Shown: one piece after another, positions 27,472-36,247 of the stretch
Layout: the number at the start of each line of letters is the position of its first letter
How positions within the stretch are numbered: the stretch's first letter is position 1
Assembly (NCBI GenBank): GCA_015272165.1
Contig: JACYMF010000023.1
Coordinates: 1-36,247, forward strand
Length of the DNA stretch: 36,247 nt
Reading direction: 5' to 3'
Origin: Cyanobacterium sp. T60_A2020_053
GTDB taxonomy: Bacteria > Cyanobacteriota > Cyanobacteriia > Cyanobacteriales > Cyanobacteriaceae
Program-made: the position numbers and the translations under genes
The notes under the pieces: generated by a model
What the model saw: the letters and a program-made list of their open reading frames with translations, nothing else
Database searches by the model: none
Told to the model about the DNA's origin: nothing

Positions 27472-28674
27472 CTACATTAAACGAATAAACTTTTTCTTAC
27501 CAACTTGTAAAATTTGATTAGTTAAATCAGCGCCCTTCACCACGGTAAAATCAGGATCAGTAATACGTTCTCCTGATAATCTTACACTACCCCCCTGAAT
27601 TTGTCTTCTACCCTCACCGCTACTCTTAACTAAACCAGAAGCATTGAGAATATAAAACAATTTGGCAGGAAATTCGATGCTGTCAAGGCTAAACTCTGGT
27701 ACAGCTTCAGCATTCGCCATATTTTGCTGTGTTACTAAGTCTAACGCCGTTTTTTGAGCAATGTCGGCATTTTCACGCCCGTGATACTGTGCCACCACTT
27801 CCACCGCTAACATTTTTTGTGCTTCTCTGGGGTTTTCAGGAATGGCAGATAATGGTAAATCAGTGAGTAATTCAAAATAGTTTTTCAGCAGATTATCAGG
27901 AGTTTTTTCTAACTTAGAGTACATAGACAAAGCATCTTCTTTCAAGCCTACATAATTATTAAGAGACTTAGACATTTTTTGCTCCCCATCTGTACCAATT
28001 AAAATGGGTAATAGTAAGCCAAATTGAGGTTTTAAGCCGAAGTATTTTTGTAAATCACGCCCCACGGCAATATTAAATTTTTGGTCAGTGCCACCTAATT
28101 CTACATCAGCTTTCACCGCCACCGAGTCATAACCCTGCATCAAAGGATAAAGAAATTCATGGAGATAAATGGGGGTTTCCTGTTGGTAACGATTGTTAAA
28201 ACCCTCTTTAGCTAACATTTGTTGCACTGTCATGGTTGCCAATAACTCTTGAATTTTAGCGAAATCTAAACCCGATAACCATTCTGAGTTGTAGCGAATT
28301 TCGAGACGATTAGGGGTATCAAAATCTAAAATTGGTCTTAATTGATTCAAATAGGTTTCAGCGTTTTCCTTAACTTCTGCTGAGGTTAACTGTTTTCTTA
28401 CCTTATCCTTTCCCGTGGGATCGCCAATTTGGGCAGTAAAATCACCGATAATAACCACAGCAGTATGTCCTTGATCTTGAAAAGCTCTCAGTTTGCGAAA
28501 AGGGATACTATGCCCGAGGTGGAGGGCGCTACCGGTAGGATCGATGCCTAATTTAATACGCAATGGGCGCGCGCACAATTTTTCTAAGTTTTCTGTAATA
28601 TTATTTGATTCTGGCTGGTGGGGGAAAATTTCGCTATTACCTCGATATAGCCAATCAAAATTAGAATCAGTCAT
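27472..28674 (-). CDS. tyrS: Tyrosyl-tRNA synthetase
   Basis: This 400-residue class I synthetase charges tRNA-Tyr. It has the HIGH-like HLGH at residues 52-55 within [14 protein letters not shown] and KMSKS at 233-237, and a C-terminal S4 RNA-binding domain ([19 protein letters not shown]). The KMSKS form and length place it with the TyrS type common in cyanobacteria. It follows the DUF262 gene in the same direction after 77 bases, but a GGTGGAGGGCGCTG motif separates them, so cotranscription is uncertain. Confidence 0.96.
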   Translation of the reverse strand: MTDSNFDWLYRGNSEIFPHQPESNNITENLEKLCARPLRIKLGIDPTGSALHLGHSIPFRKLRAFQDQGHTAVVIIGDFTAQIGDPTGKDKVRKQLTSAEVKENAETYLNQLRPILDFDTPNRLEIRYNSEWLSGLDFAKIQELLATMTVQQMLAKEGFNNRYQQETPIYLHEFLYPLMQGYDSVAVKADVELGGTDQKFNIAVGRDLQKYFGLKPQFGLLLPILIGTDGEQKMSKSLNNYVGLKEDALSMYSKLEKTPDNLLKNYFELLTDLPLSAIPENPREAQKMLAVEVVAQYHGRENADIAQKTALDLVTQQNMANAEAVPEFSLDSIEFPAKLFYILNASGLVKSSGEGRRQIQGGSVRLSGERITDPDFTVVKGADLTNQILQVGKKKFIRLM

Positions 28675-28751
28675 TTAAGTTAATGTGATATTGATAATTA
28701 TTTATTTTACCTTGATTGGTGATTCTCAATAAATGGTGGAGGGCGCTGAGG

Positions 28752-29744
28752 CTATTGAAGATAAATATATTTATTAAAAATCTCACCCCTTCTCACTCTA
28801 GCGGTTCTATTATTAGTTCCCGCATACATATAATTATAATACTCCCCAAACTCATTATTTTCATGTTTATTGTCGATAATATTTTTTTCTAACCTTGTCA
28901 ATTTCTCAGCTAAGTCTTCCGGTATATTTCCCTTATGTTTAGCTATTTCAACCACCAACGTAAAAAAATTAGATTTGCGGTACCAAATTGAATCTTTAGG
29001 AAGTTTTAACTCTTGAATAACAGCAAAGGTATTGATTAATAGAGTTTTTATATTACTTTGATTTTTATATTCATCATTAAATTGCATAATGTAGGTTTCG
29101 AGTTCTTTATCTTTTGAAAAATAACCTCCTTCTTCTAAAGTTGACATCACCAACATAATAAAGTGTAAGTCTGCCATGCGTGTAAATTCCGATTTATAAA
29201 AAACAGGAAATTTACTTAAATCAATATTATCTAAAATATTCTTAGCTGTTTGTATAAATTCACCATCATAAATAGCATTATGAATTTCTACATCTTCTAA
29301 TTTAAACTTGGTTAAATTAATTCTTTTAAATACTTCTCTAATATCTTGTTCATCTACTTGTCCTATATCTCTTACTACCATTTGATAAGATAAAAATTTA
29401 CGTTTTTCTTCTTCTGTTAAATTTTGATATTTTCGTATTTTTTTAAAGGTTTTTTCATGGTCACCATCAATATATCTTTTGATAGTTGTTAATCTTTGTT
29501 GTCCATCGATTACATATTCAATAGTTCGTAATTTTTGAATATCAATTTCTCCTTGACAAACATAAATTTCAGGGAAAGGATACCCTTTTAATATAGTATC
29601 GATAAATTGCTCTTGATGATCATGAGTCCAAACAAATTTGCGTTGAAAATCTGGCTTTAGCCTTAATTTACCACTTTCTATATTTTGATAAATATCAGCG
29701 ATAGTTGGATTAGTTACTGATGTTTTAATCTGTTGTGTTAACAT
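28752..29744 (-). CDS. DUF262 (ParB-like/GmrSD N-terminal) protein
   Basis: This 330-residue protein has an N-terminal DUF262 domain: LRLKPDFQRKFVWTHDHQEQFIDTIL, then the hallmark VIDGQQRLTT (DGQQR at residues 80-84). A helical C-terminal part follows, with no HNH/DUF1524 nuclease motif, so it is shorter than GmrSD-type restriction enzymes. DUF262 domains can hydrolyse nucleotides or act on DNA and are frequent in phage-defence proteins. It overlaps the upstream nucleotidyltransferase gene by 20 bases, so the pair is translationally linked. The gene is AT-rich and lacks the GGGCGCT motif. Confidence 0.88.
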   Translation of the reverse strand: MLTQQIKTSVTNPTIADIYQNIESGKLRLKPDFQRKFVWTHDHQEQFIDTILKGYPFPEIYVCQGEIDIQKLRTIEYVIDGQQRLTTIKRYIDGDHEKTFKKIRKYQNLTEEEKRKFLSYQMVVRDIGQVDEQDIREVFKRINLTKFKLEDVEIHNAIYDGEFIQTAKNILDNIDLSKFPVFYKSEFTRMADLHFIMLVMSTLEEGGYFSKDKELETYIMQFNDEYKNQSNIKTLLINTFAVIQELKLPKDSIWYRKSNFFTLVVEIAKHKGNIPEDLAEKLTRLEKNIIDNKHENNEFGEYYNYMYAGTNNRTARVRRGEIFNKYIYLQ

Positions 29745-30357
29745 TTTTATTCCTAATTTGTTGAGTGTTTATAATTTGCTTTAATGAACTAATTGTATAT
29801 TTTTCATAATGAGAATAACTTTTAAATATTCCGGCTGAAACTTTATAATCGCCAACTTCTGATTTACCATAAGAGATTGATTTAAAAAAATCAAACCATT
29901 CTTGTTTCAATATCTCAACATTAAAAGATAATGGTAATTTATCGGGACGAATCCAACCGATAGCCGTATATTCAAGAAAAGAATGATATTGGCGTAATTC
30001 ATTTAAGGTTATATTCTGTCTCGCCTTTCTTAATTCCATTTGATAGTAATAAATTGGTTCTAACATTGTTTCATACAGTTGAGATGAAACAATGGCAATA
30101 TCTATATCAGAATCATAGTCAAATAGTTTTTGCTTATAGGGGCTAAATCCTAATTTAGCCGAACCAGTAATATAAATTTCATAAAAAGCGATATTAAATT
30201 GATTTGAAATTTTTTTCCTAAATTCATAATATTCATCTTCCTGATTATTGAATATATACGGTGTGCCATGAATTAAATATTTACGACCAAAATCTATTAT
30301 TTCTTCTTCACTATCAAGATAAATTAATCTGTTTAAAAATGTATCTAAATTGTTCAT
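29725..30357 (-). CDS. Nucleotidyltransferase-fold protein
   Basis: This 210-residue protein has a polymerase-beta-like nucleotidyltransferase signature: TGSAKLGFSPYK (Gly65-Ser66) and, 18 residues on, DYDSDIDIAIVS with catalytic-type Asp84 and Asp86. A possible third acid is Glu148 in FNVEIL. The spacing between GS and DxD is longer than in minimal MNT antitoxins. The rest is helical. It is the first gene of a pair with the DUF262 protein (20-base overlap), which suggests that the two work together, for instance a transferase that modifies or signals to the DUF262 partner. Its activity cannot be told from the sequence. Confidence 0.7.
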   Translation of the reverse strand: MNNLDTFLNRLIYLDSEEEIIDFGRKYLIHGTPYIFNNQEDEYYEFRKKISNQFNIAFYEIYITGSAKLGFSPYKQKLFDYDSDIDIAIVSSQLYETMLEPIYYYQMELRKARQNITLNELRQYHSFLEYTAIGWIRPDKLPLSFNVEILKQEWFDFFKSISYGKSEVGDYKVSAGIFKSYSHYEKYTISSLKQIINTQQIRNKNVNTTD

Positions 30358-30444
30358 TTAGGTAAAAGAGTAAGTAAGAAGATGATAAAAGTCAACAAGA
30401 TGAAGAATACGACCATTGAGTAATAATACGGCTTTTAAATAGGG

Positions 30445-30685
30445 TCTGCTGAATAAATCAAAACCCCTGTCAAATAAAGGTTTAAAGTCTATTCTACATA
30501 ACAAAAAGTGTCATAAATTGACTTTTTTCTCTAAAAAATCTGTATTTATGGTATCCGAATCAAAAATAATTGATACACAACAGCAATTTATAGAAAATAA
30601 TTATTATGGCAAAATCTTTGATATATAAGCATTCTAACCTTTGCCCTTTGCCCTTCACCTCACGATTGCACTTTTTCAGTGCCCC
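30445..30685. mobile_element. MITE-like element, second long copy (inverted)
   Basis: Reverse-oriented homologue of 26849-27091: it opens CTGCTGAATAAATCAAAAC and ends CACTTTTTCAGTGC. The heptamer slot here holds GGGCAAA units (read on the minus strand) instead of TGTCAGG. No ORF. It lies between the NTase/DUF262 pair and apcE. Confidence 0.75.
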
Positions 30686-33634
<2,949 letters not shown>

Positions 33635-33660
33635 TTTCATTTCTTTGATTTTATAAGTGT

Positions 33661-33691
33661 GTGGGGTGGGCGCTGTCCACCCTACTTTTTT
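33661..33691 (+). terminator. Intrinsic terminator of apcE, motif in loop
   Basis: GTGGGGTGG / CCACCCTAC forms a 9-bp stem (one G-T pair) followed by six Ts. The seven-base loop, GCGCTGT, is part of a GGGCGCT motif. Confidence 0.85.
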
Positions 33692-33710
33692 GATTTGCTA
33701 AGATATGTCA

Positions 33711-33845
33711 ATAAGTTTAGAGTAAAAGACAACTATTTTTTCACAATAATTTATTTGATTATGTCAAACAATTAGGAATCAAATGAAAAAGATAATGATG
33801 AAACCTCTTTGAGCGTAAATCTTTTAAGAAGTTTAAATAGTTGCA
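33711..33845 (+). pseudogene. Decayed copy of the 35068 coiled-coil gene
   Basis: Bases 33711-33793 match 35018-35100 at about 72 of 83 positions, covering the upstream region, the ATG (33761 versus 35068) and the first codons. The fifth codon is TAG here and CAG in the intact gene. Beyond that, similarity continues patchily (AAGAAGTTTAAAT near 33826) with small length changes. No long ORF remains. Confidence 0.8.
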
Positions 33846-34021
33846 CAAAAAAACAGTAAAAACTTTAATTGAGAAAGAAGAATTGGGTATTTCCGTTGAT
33901 AGGATTTTGTTGAAATAATTGGAAATGAACTATAGTACAAGGTCTGTAAGTTAGGTAGAAGTATCAAACCGAACATTTCTTAAATTGTATATAATACACT
34001 TCTGGTAATCTGAGATTAAAT
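33846..34021. other. Intergenic region, nothing recognised
   Basis: AT-rich sequence between the decayed gene copy and the 34022 ORF. It contains no GGGCGCT motif, terminator or repeat that I can identify. Any promoter for the 34022 ORF should lie here. Confidence 0.4.
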
Positions 34022-34531
34022 TTGAGAATAAAAATAAAAATCAAGGAAATAAATAAAGCTTGCTCCTACTGCTACAAGAGAGATTATCTAATATTCAACG
34101 ATGAAAAAAGAACTGACTTCCCAATTGCATTGTTGAGGTGGATTTGGCGCGATCGAGAATTCTCCGGACAAGAAGAGTATCTTGATAAACTAAGAGCCCT
34201 AGACATTAATTCGCTAAAAGGATCATTGAGTAATAGCGAGGAAAAGTACATCTCTATGCTTAAATTGAGTAATGATTGGGAAGTTGAGGAGATAATGCCG
34301 TACGGTAGGGGTTTCACTCTAAATCATTCAAGCCATTATGGTAGGACTTTGAGAACTTTAACTTATTGGTTCAAGGCAAATTTGCGTGCTGATAGAGATG
34401 ATCACGGAGGATTAATTTTAAAGAAGGGTGAAGAAATCACTGCATCTGTATATTTAGCAGATGGATGGTTCTGTGAGAAAAAGTGTCAACTCGTAATCGA
34501 TTTTGTGGAGCTGATCGAACCTTTCAATTAA
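34022..34531 (+). CDS. Hypothetical protein, 169 residues
   Basis: I do not recognise this protein. The frame opens with TTG 34022 and has no ATG near the start; no ribosome binding site is evident. Near the N-terminus is ACSYCYKRDYLIF, with a CxxC pair; near the C-terminus is GWFCEKKCQL, with another Cys pair, so a zinc site is possible. The middle is charged and probably globular. It sits in an accessory region with toxin-antitoxin genes and none of the dispersed GGGCGCT motif, which suggests recent acquisition. Confidence 0.5.
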   Translation: MRIKIKIKEINKACSYCYKRDYLIFNDEKRTDFPIALLRWIWRDREFSGQEEYLDKLRALDINSLKGSLSNSEEKYISMLKLSNDWEVEEIMPYGRGFTLNHSSHYGRTLRTLTYWFKANLRADRDDHGGLILKKGEEITASVYLADGWFCEKKCQLVIDFVELIEPFN

Positions 34532-34647
34532 ATAAAGACTTTAGCTCTTGTTTTTGGAATGATGTTATAAGTATTGAGTATGAAGAAATTACAATTCAAG
34601 CTACAATACCAAGGCAAGAATTCATAGGAATTAGAGGAATTAGATAG
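34483..34647 (+). CDS. Possible small ORF linking two hypothetical genes
   Basis: A 54-codon frame from GTG 34483 to TAG 34647 overlaps the end of the 34022 ORF in another frame and stops 2 bases before the next ATG. Its second half reads protein-like (NDVISIEYEEITIQATIPRQ). It may be a coupled small gene or the frameshifted tail of the preceding ORF. Low certainty. Confidence 0.25.
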   Translation: MSTRNRFCGADRTFQLNKDFSSCFWNDVISIEYEEITIQATIPRQEFIGIRGIR

Positions 34648-34649
34648 CA

Positions 34650-34880
34650 ATGAGTAAACCTTTTTACAGAAATAAAATTACAGGCAATTACGGTGTTCTT
34701 GAGGGATTAGTAATATCAAATCAAGCAGGTATGGGAAGTTCTTCTCTGCATCAACTGAGGCTTGTGAAAGCTGTTGGTGGAATGGTTGAGCCAAGTGATA
34801 AGCAAGAAAGTGTCGTTGCTGAAAATCTGGTTGAAGTTTCACGAGAGGAAGTTGAAAAGGCTCTGTTGCCTTTTAATTAA
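34650..34880 (+). CDS. Hypothetical protein, 76 residues
   Basis: A small soluble protein beginning MSKPFYRNKITGNYGVLEGL, with a Gly/Ser-rich middle (NQAGMGSSSLHQ) and a helical acidic end (NLVEVSREEVEKALLPF). No family is recognised. AGAGGA about 12 bases before the ATG may serve as ribosome binding site. It is probably cotranscribed with the 34022 ORF. A covarying palindromic repeat lies 8 bases after its stop. Confidence 0.5.
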   Translation: MSKPFYRNKITGNYGVLEGLVISNQAGMGSSSLHQLRLVKAVGGMVEPSDKQESVVAENLVEVSREEVEKALLPFN

Positions 34881-34888
34881 GTTTGTAG

Positions 34889-34909
34889 GGGTTGAATAAT
34901 ATTCAACCC
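34889..34909. repeat. 21-bp palindromic repeat (GGGTTGAATA)
   Basis: Arms GGGTTGAATA / TATTCAACCC with one central base; same GTAG lead-in as the copy at 8858. Relative to that copy, a C-G pair in the arms has become T-A on both sides, so pairing is kept. Confidence 0.75.
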
Positions 34910-34971
34910 ATTAAGGCTTTAGTTATTCGGTGATATTATAAGTATGTGGAGGGCTCTGTTCATGTGGATTT

Positions 34972-34998
34972 GTTGGGTTGCACTTCGTTTAACCCAAC
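34972..34998. terminator. GTTGGGTT/AACCCAAC hairpin
   Basis: Perfect 8-bp stem with an 11-base loop ending TTCGTTT. A related hairpin at 35819-35850 carries the GGAGGGCGCT motif in its loop. It may end the upstream transcript, but lacks a T-run. Confidence 0.55.
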
Positions 34999-35067
34999 CT
35001 ACTTATTATTGGTTAAAATAAGTTTAGAGTAAAAGATAATTATTGTGAAAAAGTAATTTATTTGATT

Positions 35068-35325
35068 ATGGCAAACAATCAGGAATCAAATGAGAAAGAT
35101 TATGAAATTGATCGTAAATTGAGAAGTTTAAATCGGCGAGTTGAGCGTTTAGAAGATACTCAAGTAACGAGTAGAGAGTTAAATAGAGGATTTGAACAAG
35201 TTTACGCAGAAATAGATCATCTTGAGGATAAAATTGATTATTTTCAATCGGAATTTGACAAGTTTAGAGATGAGATTAATCAAAAACTAGACACCATTTT
35301 AAAACATATTACTGGAATTAATTGA
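35068..35325 (+). CDS. Small coiled-coil protein, unknown
   Basis: An 85-residue protein read from ATG 35068. It is almost wholly helical with heptads: LRSLNRRVERLEDTQV, LNRGFEQVYAEIDHLEDKID and a closing INQKLDTILKHIT. It is a probable oligomerising coiled coil; similar short proteins are scattered in cyanobacterial genomes, often next to toxin-antitoxin genes, without known function. A decayed copy of its 5' part lies at 33711. It is convergent with the hicBA pair. Confidence 0.65.
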   Translation: MANNQESNEKDYEIDRKLRSLNRRVERLEDTQVTSRELNRGFEQVYAEIDHLEDKIDYFQSEFDKFRDEINQKLDTILKHITGIN

Positions 35326-35332
35326 TTTGGAT

Positions 35333-35361
35333 TGGTTGGAGGGTGCTAACTTTACCCCAAC
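35333..35361. terminator. Hairpin between convergent genes with degenerate motif
   Basis: GGTTGG and CCAACC pair around a loop containing GGAGGGTGCT, one base off the dispersed motif. It lies between the coiled-coil gene and the hicA stop and could terminate from both sides. Confidence 0.5.
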
Positions 35362-35374
35362 CGAAAACAGTGCT

Positions 35375-35554
35375 TTAATTGTCAGTCAAATCTTTAATTA
35401 TTTTCTTGGCTAATCTTTCATTTATTTCCCTATGTCTTGGAATTGGCTGAGAAATTCCCGTGTCGGGATTTTGGTAAATATCATGTTTTCCCCCATGACG
35501 AATAAAAACACAGCCATGTTTTTCGATAATATCAATTAAATCTTTTCGTTTCAT
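35375..35554 (-). CDS. hicA: HicA-type mRNA interferase toxin (59 residues)
   Basis: This protein reads MKRKDLIDIIEKHGCVFIRHGG, then KHDIYQNPDTG and PIPRHREINERLAKKIIKDL. The His in GGKHDIY is the usual catalytic position, and the PIPRHxEI stretch is typical of HicA. It is complete at 59 residues. Its ATG overlaps the antitoxin stop by one base (TAATG), so the pair is translationally coupled. It differs clearly from the other HicA in the window. Confidence 0.88.
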   Translation of the reverse strand: MKRKDLIDIIEKHGCVFIRHGGKHDIYQNPDTGISQPIPRHREINERLAKKIIKDLTDN

Positions 35555-35742
35555 TAGATTTCTAATAATGCCACTTTTTTAATACCGGGAATAAAATTTT
35601 CAGAAAAATTTTTATATAAATCTTTAAGATGTTCTTCTAAATCCTTTAATGTTTCTCCTTGTGTCCAATGATCTGGATATTCATTTAAGTAACCTAAATA
35701 TTTCCCATCATTTTCTTTCCAGAATGTATATTCTATTTTCAT
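35554..35742 (-). CDS. hicB: HicB-type antitoxin
   Basis: This 62-residue protein has the compact HicB fold: MKIEYTFWKENDGKYLGYLNEYP, then WTQGETLKDLEEHLKDLYKNF. It lacks a C-terminal DNA-binding domain. It is directly upstream of and coupled to the 59-residue HicA. As an antitoxin it would bind and neutralise that toxin. Confidence 0.85.
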   Translation of the reverse strand: MKIEYTFWKENDGKYLGYLNEYPDHWTQGETLKDLEEHLKDLYKNFSENFIPGIKKVALLEI

Positions 35743-35807
35743 AGACTTTACTACAATTAATTTTTATTAATGATTATTATATCTCAAAATCCAATTAATT
35801 TAAGGGT

Positions 35808-35850
35808 GGAGGGCGCTGGTTGGGGTGGAGGGCGCTTCGTTTAACCCAAC
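35808..35850. repeat. Tandem GGTGGAGGGCGCT motifs in hairpin
   Basis: Two copies of GGTGGAGGGCGCT lie 12 bases apart. The second is in the loop of a GTTGGG / AACCCAAC hairpin (35819-35850) that otherwise resembles the one at 34972. Confidence 0.75.
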
Positions 35851-35863
35851 TTACTTTTGATTA

Positions 35864-36064
35864 TTAAACTTGTGAGAAAATCTGCGATTGAGATTGCAAA
35901 TTGGCAATTTTTTTAGAAGCGTTCAAAATCTCAATACCGATGACATTACCTTCTTTGTCATAATCTAAGATTACTCCTTCACTGACAGTGTCACTTTCCT
36001 CAATTATGGTATCTCCCCAATTAATTCTTAACACATCAACATCATGATCATATTTAGCTTTCAT
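35864..36064 (-). CDS. DUF2283 family protein
   Basis: This 66-residue protein has the DUF2283 pattern: KAKYDHDVDVLRINWGD, SEGVILDYDKEGNVIGIEIL and a short basic/Gln tail. These small beta-rich proteins often pair with a DUF4258 gene in toxin-antitoxin-like loci; no such partner is intact here. The ribosome binding site GGAG is about 9 bases before the ATG. It is part of the accessory tail beside hicBA. Confidence 0.88.
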   Translation of the reverse strand: MKAKYDHDVDVLRINWGDTIIEESDTVSEGVILDYDKEGNVIGIEILNASKKIANLQSQSQIFSQV

Positions 36065-36247
36065 TTCTGAATCTCCGATATTTATTTAGTTTACTGGTAA
36101 AATATACTGTCACAACTTTATTTGGTTGTACTAAATCGTTGGCGTTGCATTATTGCGGGATGATATGCAATTTTCTGATAGGTTGAAACAATTGTAATAT
36201 TAAAGGCGATGACCTTTTTAAAATAAGTGACAATCTCTCATAAACTT

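Noticed and set aside
36065-36247. Possible DUF4258 partner gene upstream of the DUF2283 gene
   Set aside because: About 40 open codons end in a plausible tail, but there is no start codon in frame and no clear DUF4258 motif; a TGA closes the frame near the window edge.

Overview
The window is chromosomal DNA from a low-GC, unicellular-type cyanobacterium. The diagnostic genes are apcE (phycobilisome core-membrane linker, here with three linker repeats, so a three-cylinder core is expected), the GlpX-type fructose-1,6-/sedoheptulose-1,7-bisphosphatase, a metal-site-variant hemB and several proteins that I know only from cyanobacteria. The AT-rich style and scattered heptanucleotide repeats resemble Cyanobacterium/Geminocystis-like genomes; this placement is inference.

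Layout. 1-3259: an RND efflux pump without an adjacent membrane-fusion partner. 3565-7077: small secreted or metal-related genes (a Cys-repeat protein, a cupredoxin-like protein, a cysteine-dioxygenase-like cupin, DUF427), a hicBA toxin-antitoxin pair and a TolB-like lipoprotein. 7299-18729: cell-surface polysaccharide genes (O-antigen ligase-like, GT4 glycosyltransferase, CsaB-like pyruvyltransferase) mixed with hemB, a 1-Cys PrxQ, ridA and sodB, followed by a divergent envelope cluster with a proline-rich anchored protein and an ExbD/TolR-like protein. 19041-28674: housekeeping block (glyA, phosphotransacetylase-like regulator, hisB, DUF2256, tRNA-Ser, glpX, MgtC/CPBP pair, clpS, STAS protein, tyrS). 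28752-30357: a two-gene nucleotidyltransferase/DUF262 module that looks imported. 30911-33634: apcE. 33635-36247: an accessory tail with a decayed gene duplication, ORFans, a second hicBA pair (its hicA is only 59 residues) and a DUF2283 protein.

The most striking feature is not a gene. The 7-mer GGGCGCT/AGCGCCC occurs about 58 times by eye against roughly one expected at this base composition, inside genes and between them, usually within a longer consensus GG-N-G-R-N-GGGCGCTG. The classical cyanobacterial palindrome HIP1 (GCGATCGC) occurs only once that I can find. A perfect 22-bp palindromic version lies between glyA and its convergent neighbour. The motif is missing from the NTase/DUF262 module and from most of the accessory tail, so it may act as a marker of resident versus imported DNA.

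Intergenic DNA is full of a second layer of repeats: MITE-like elements with GTTGCTGAA ends that carry a variable slot filled by different heptamer repeats, a 69-bp double-hairpin element present twice in opposite orientation, and small palindromes, one of which shows a compensatory base change.
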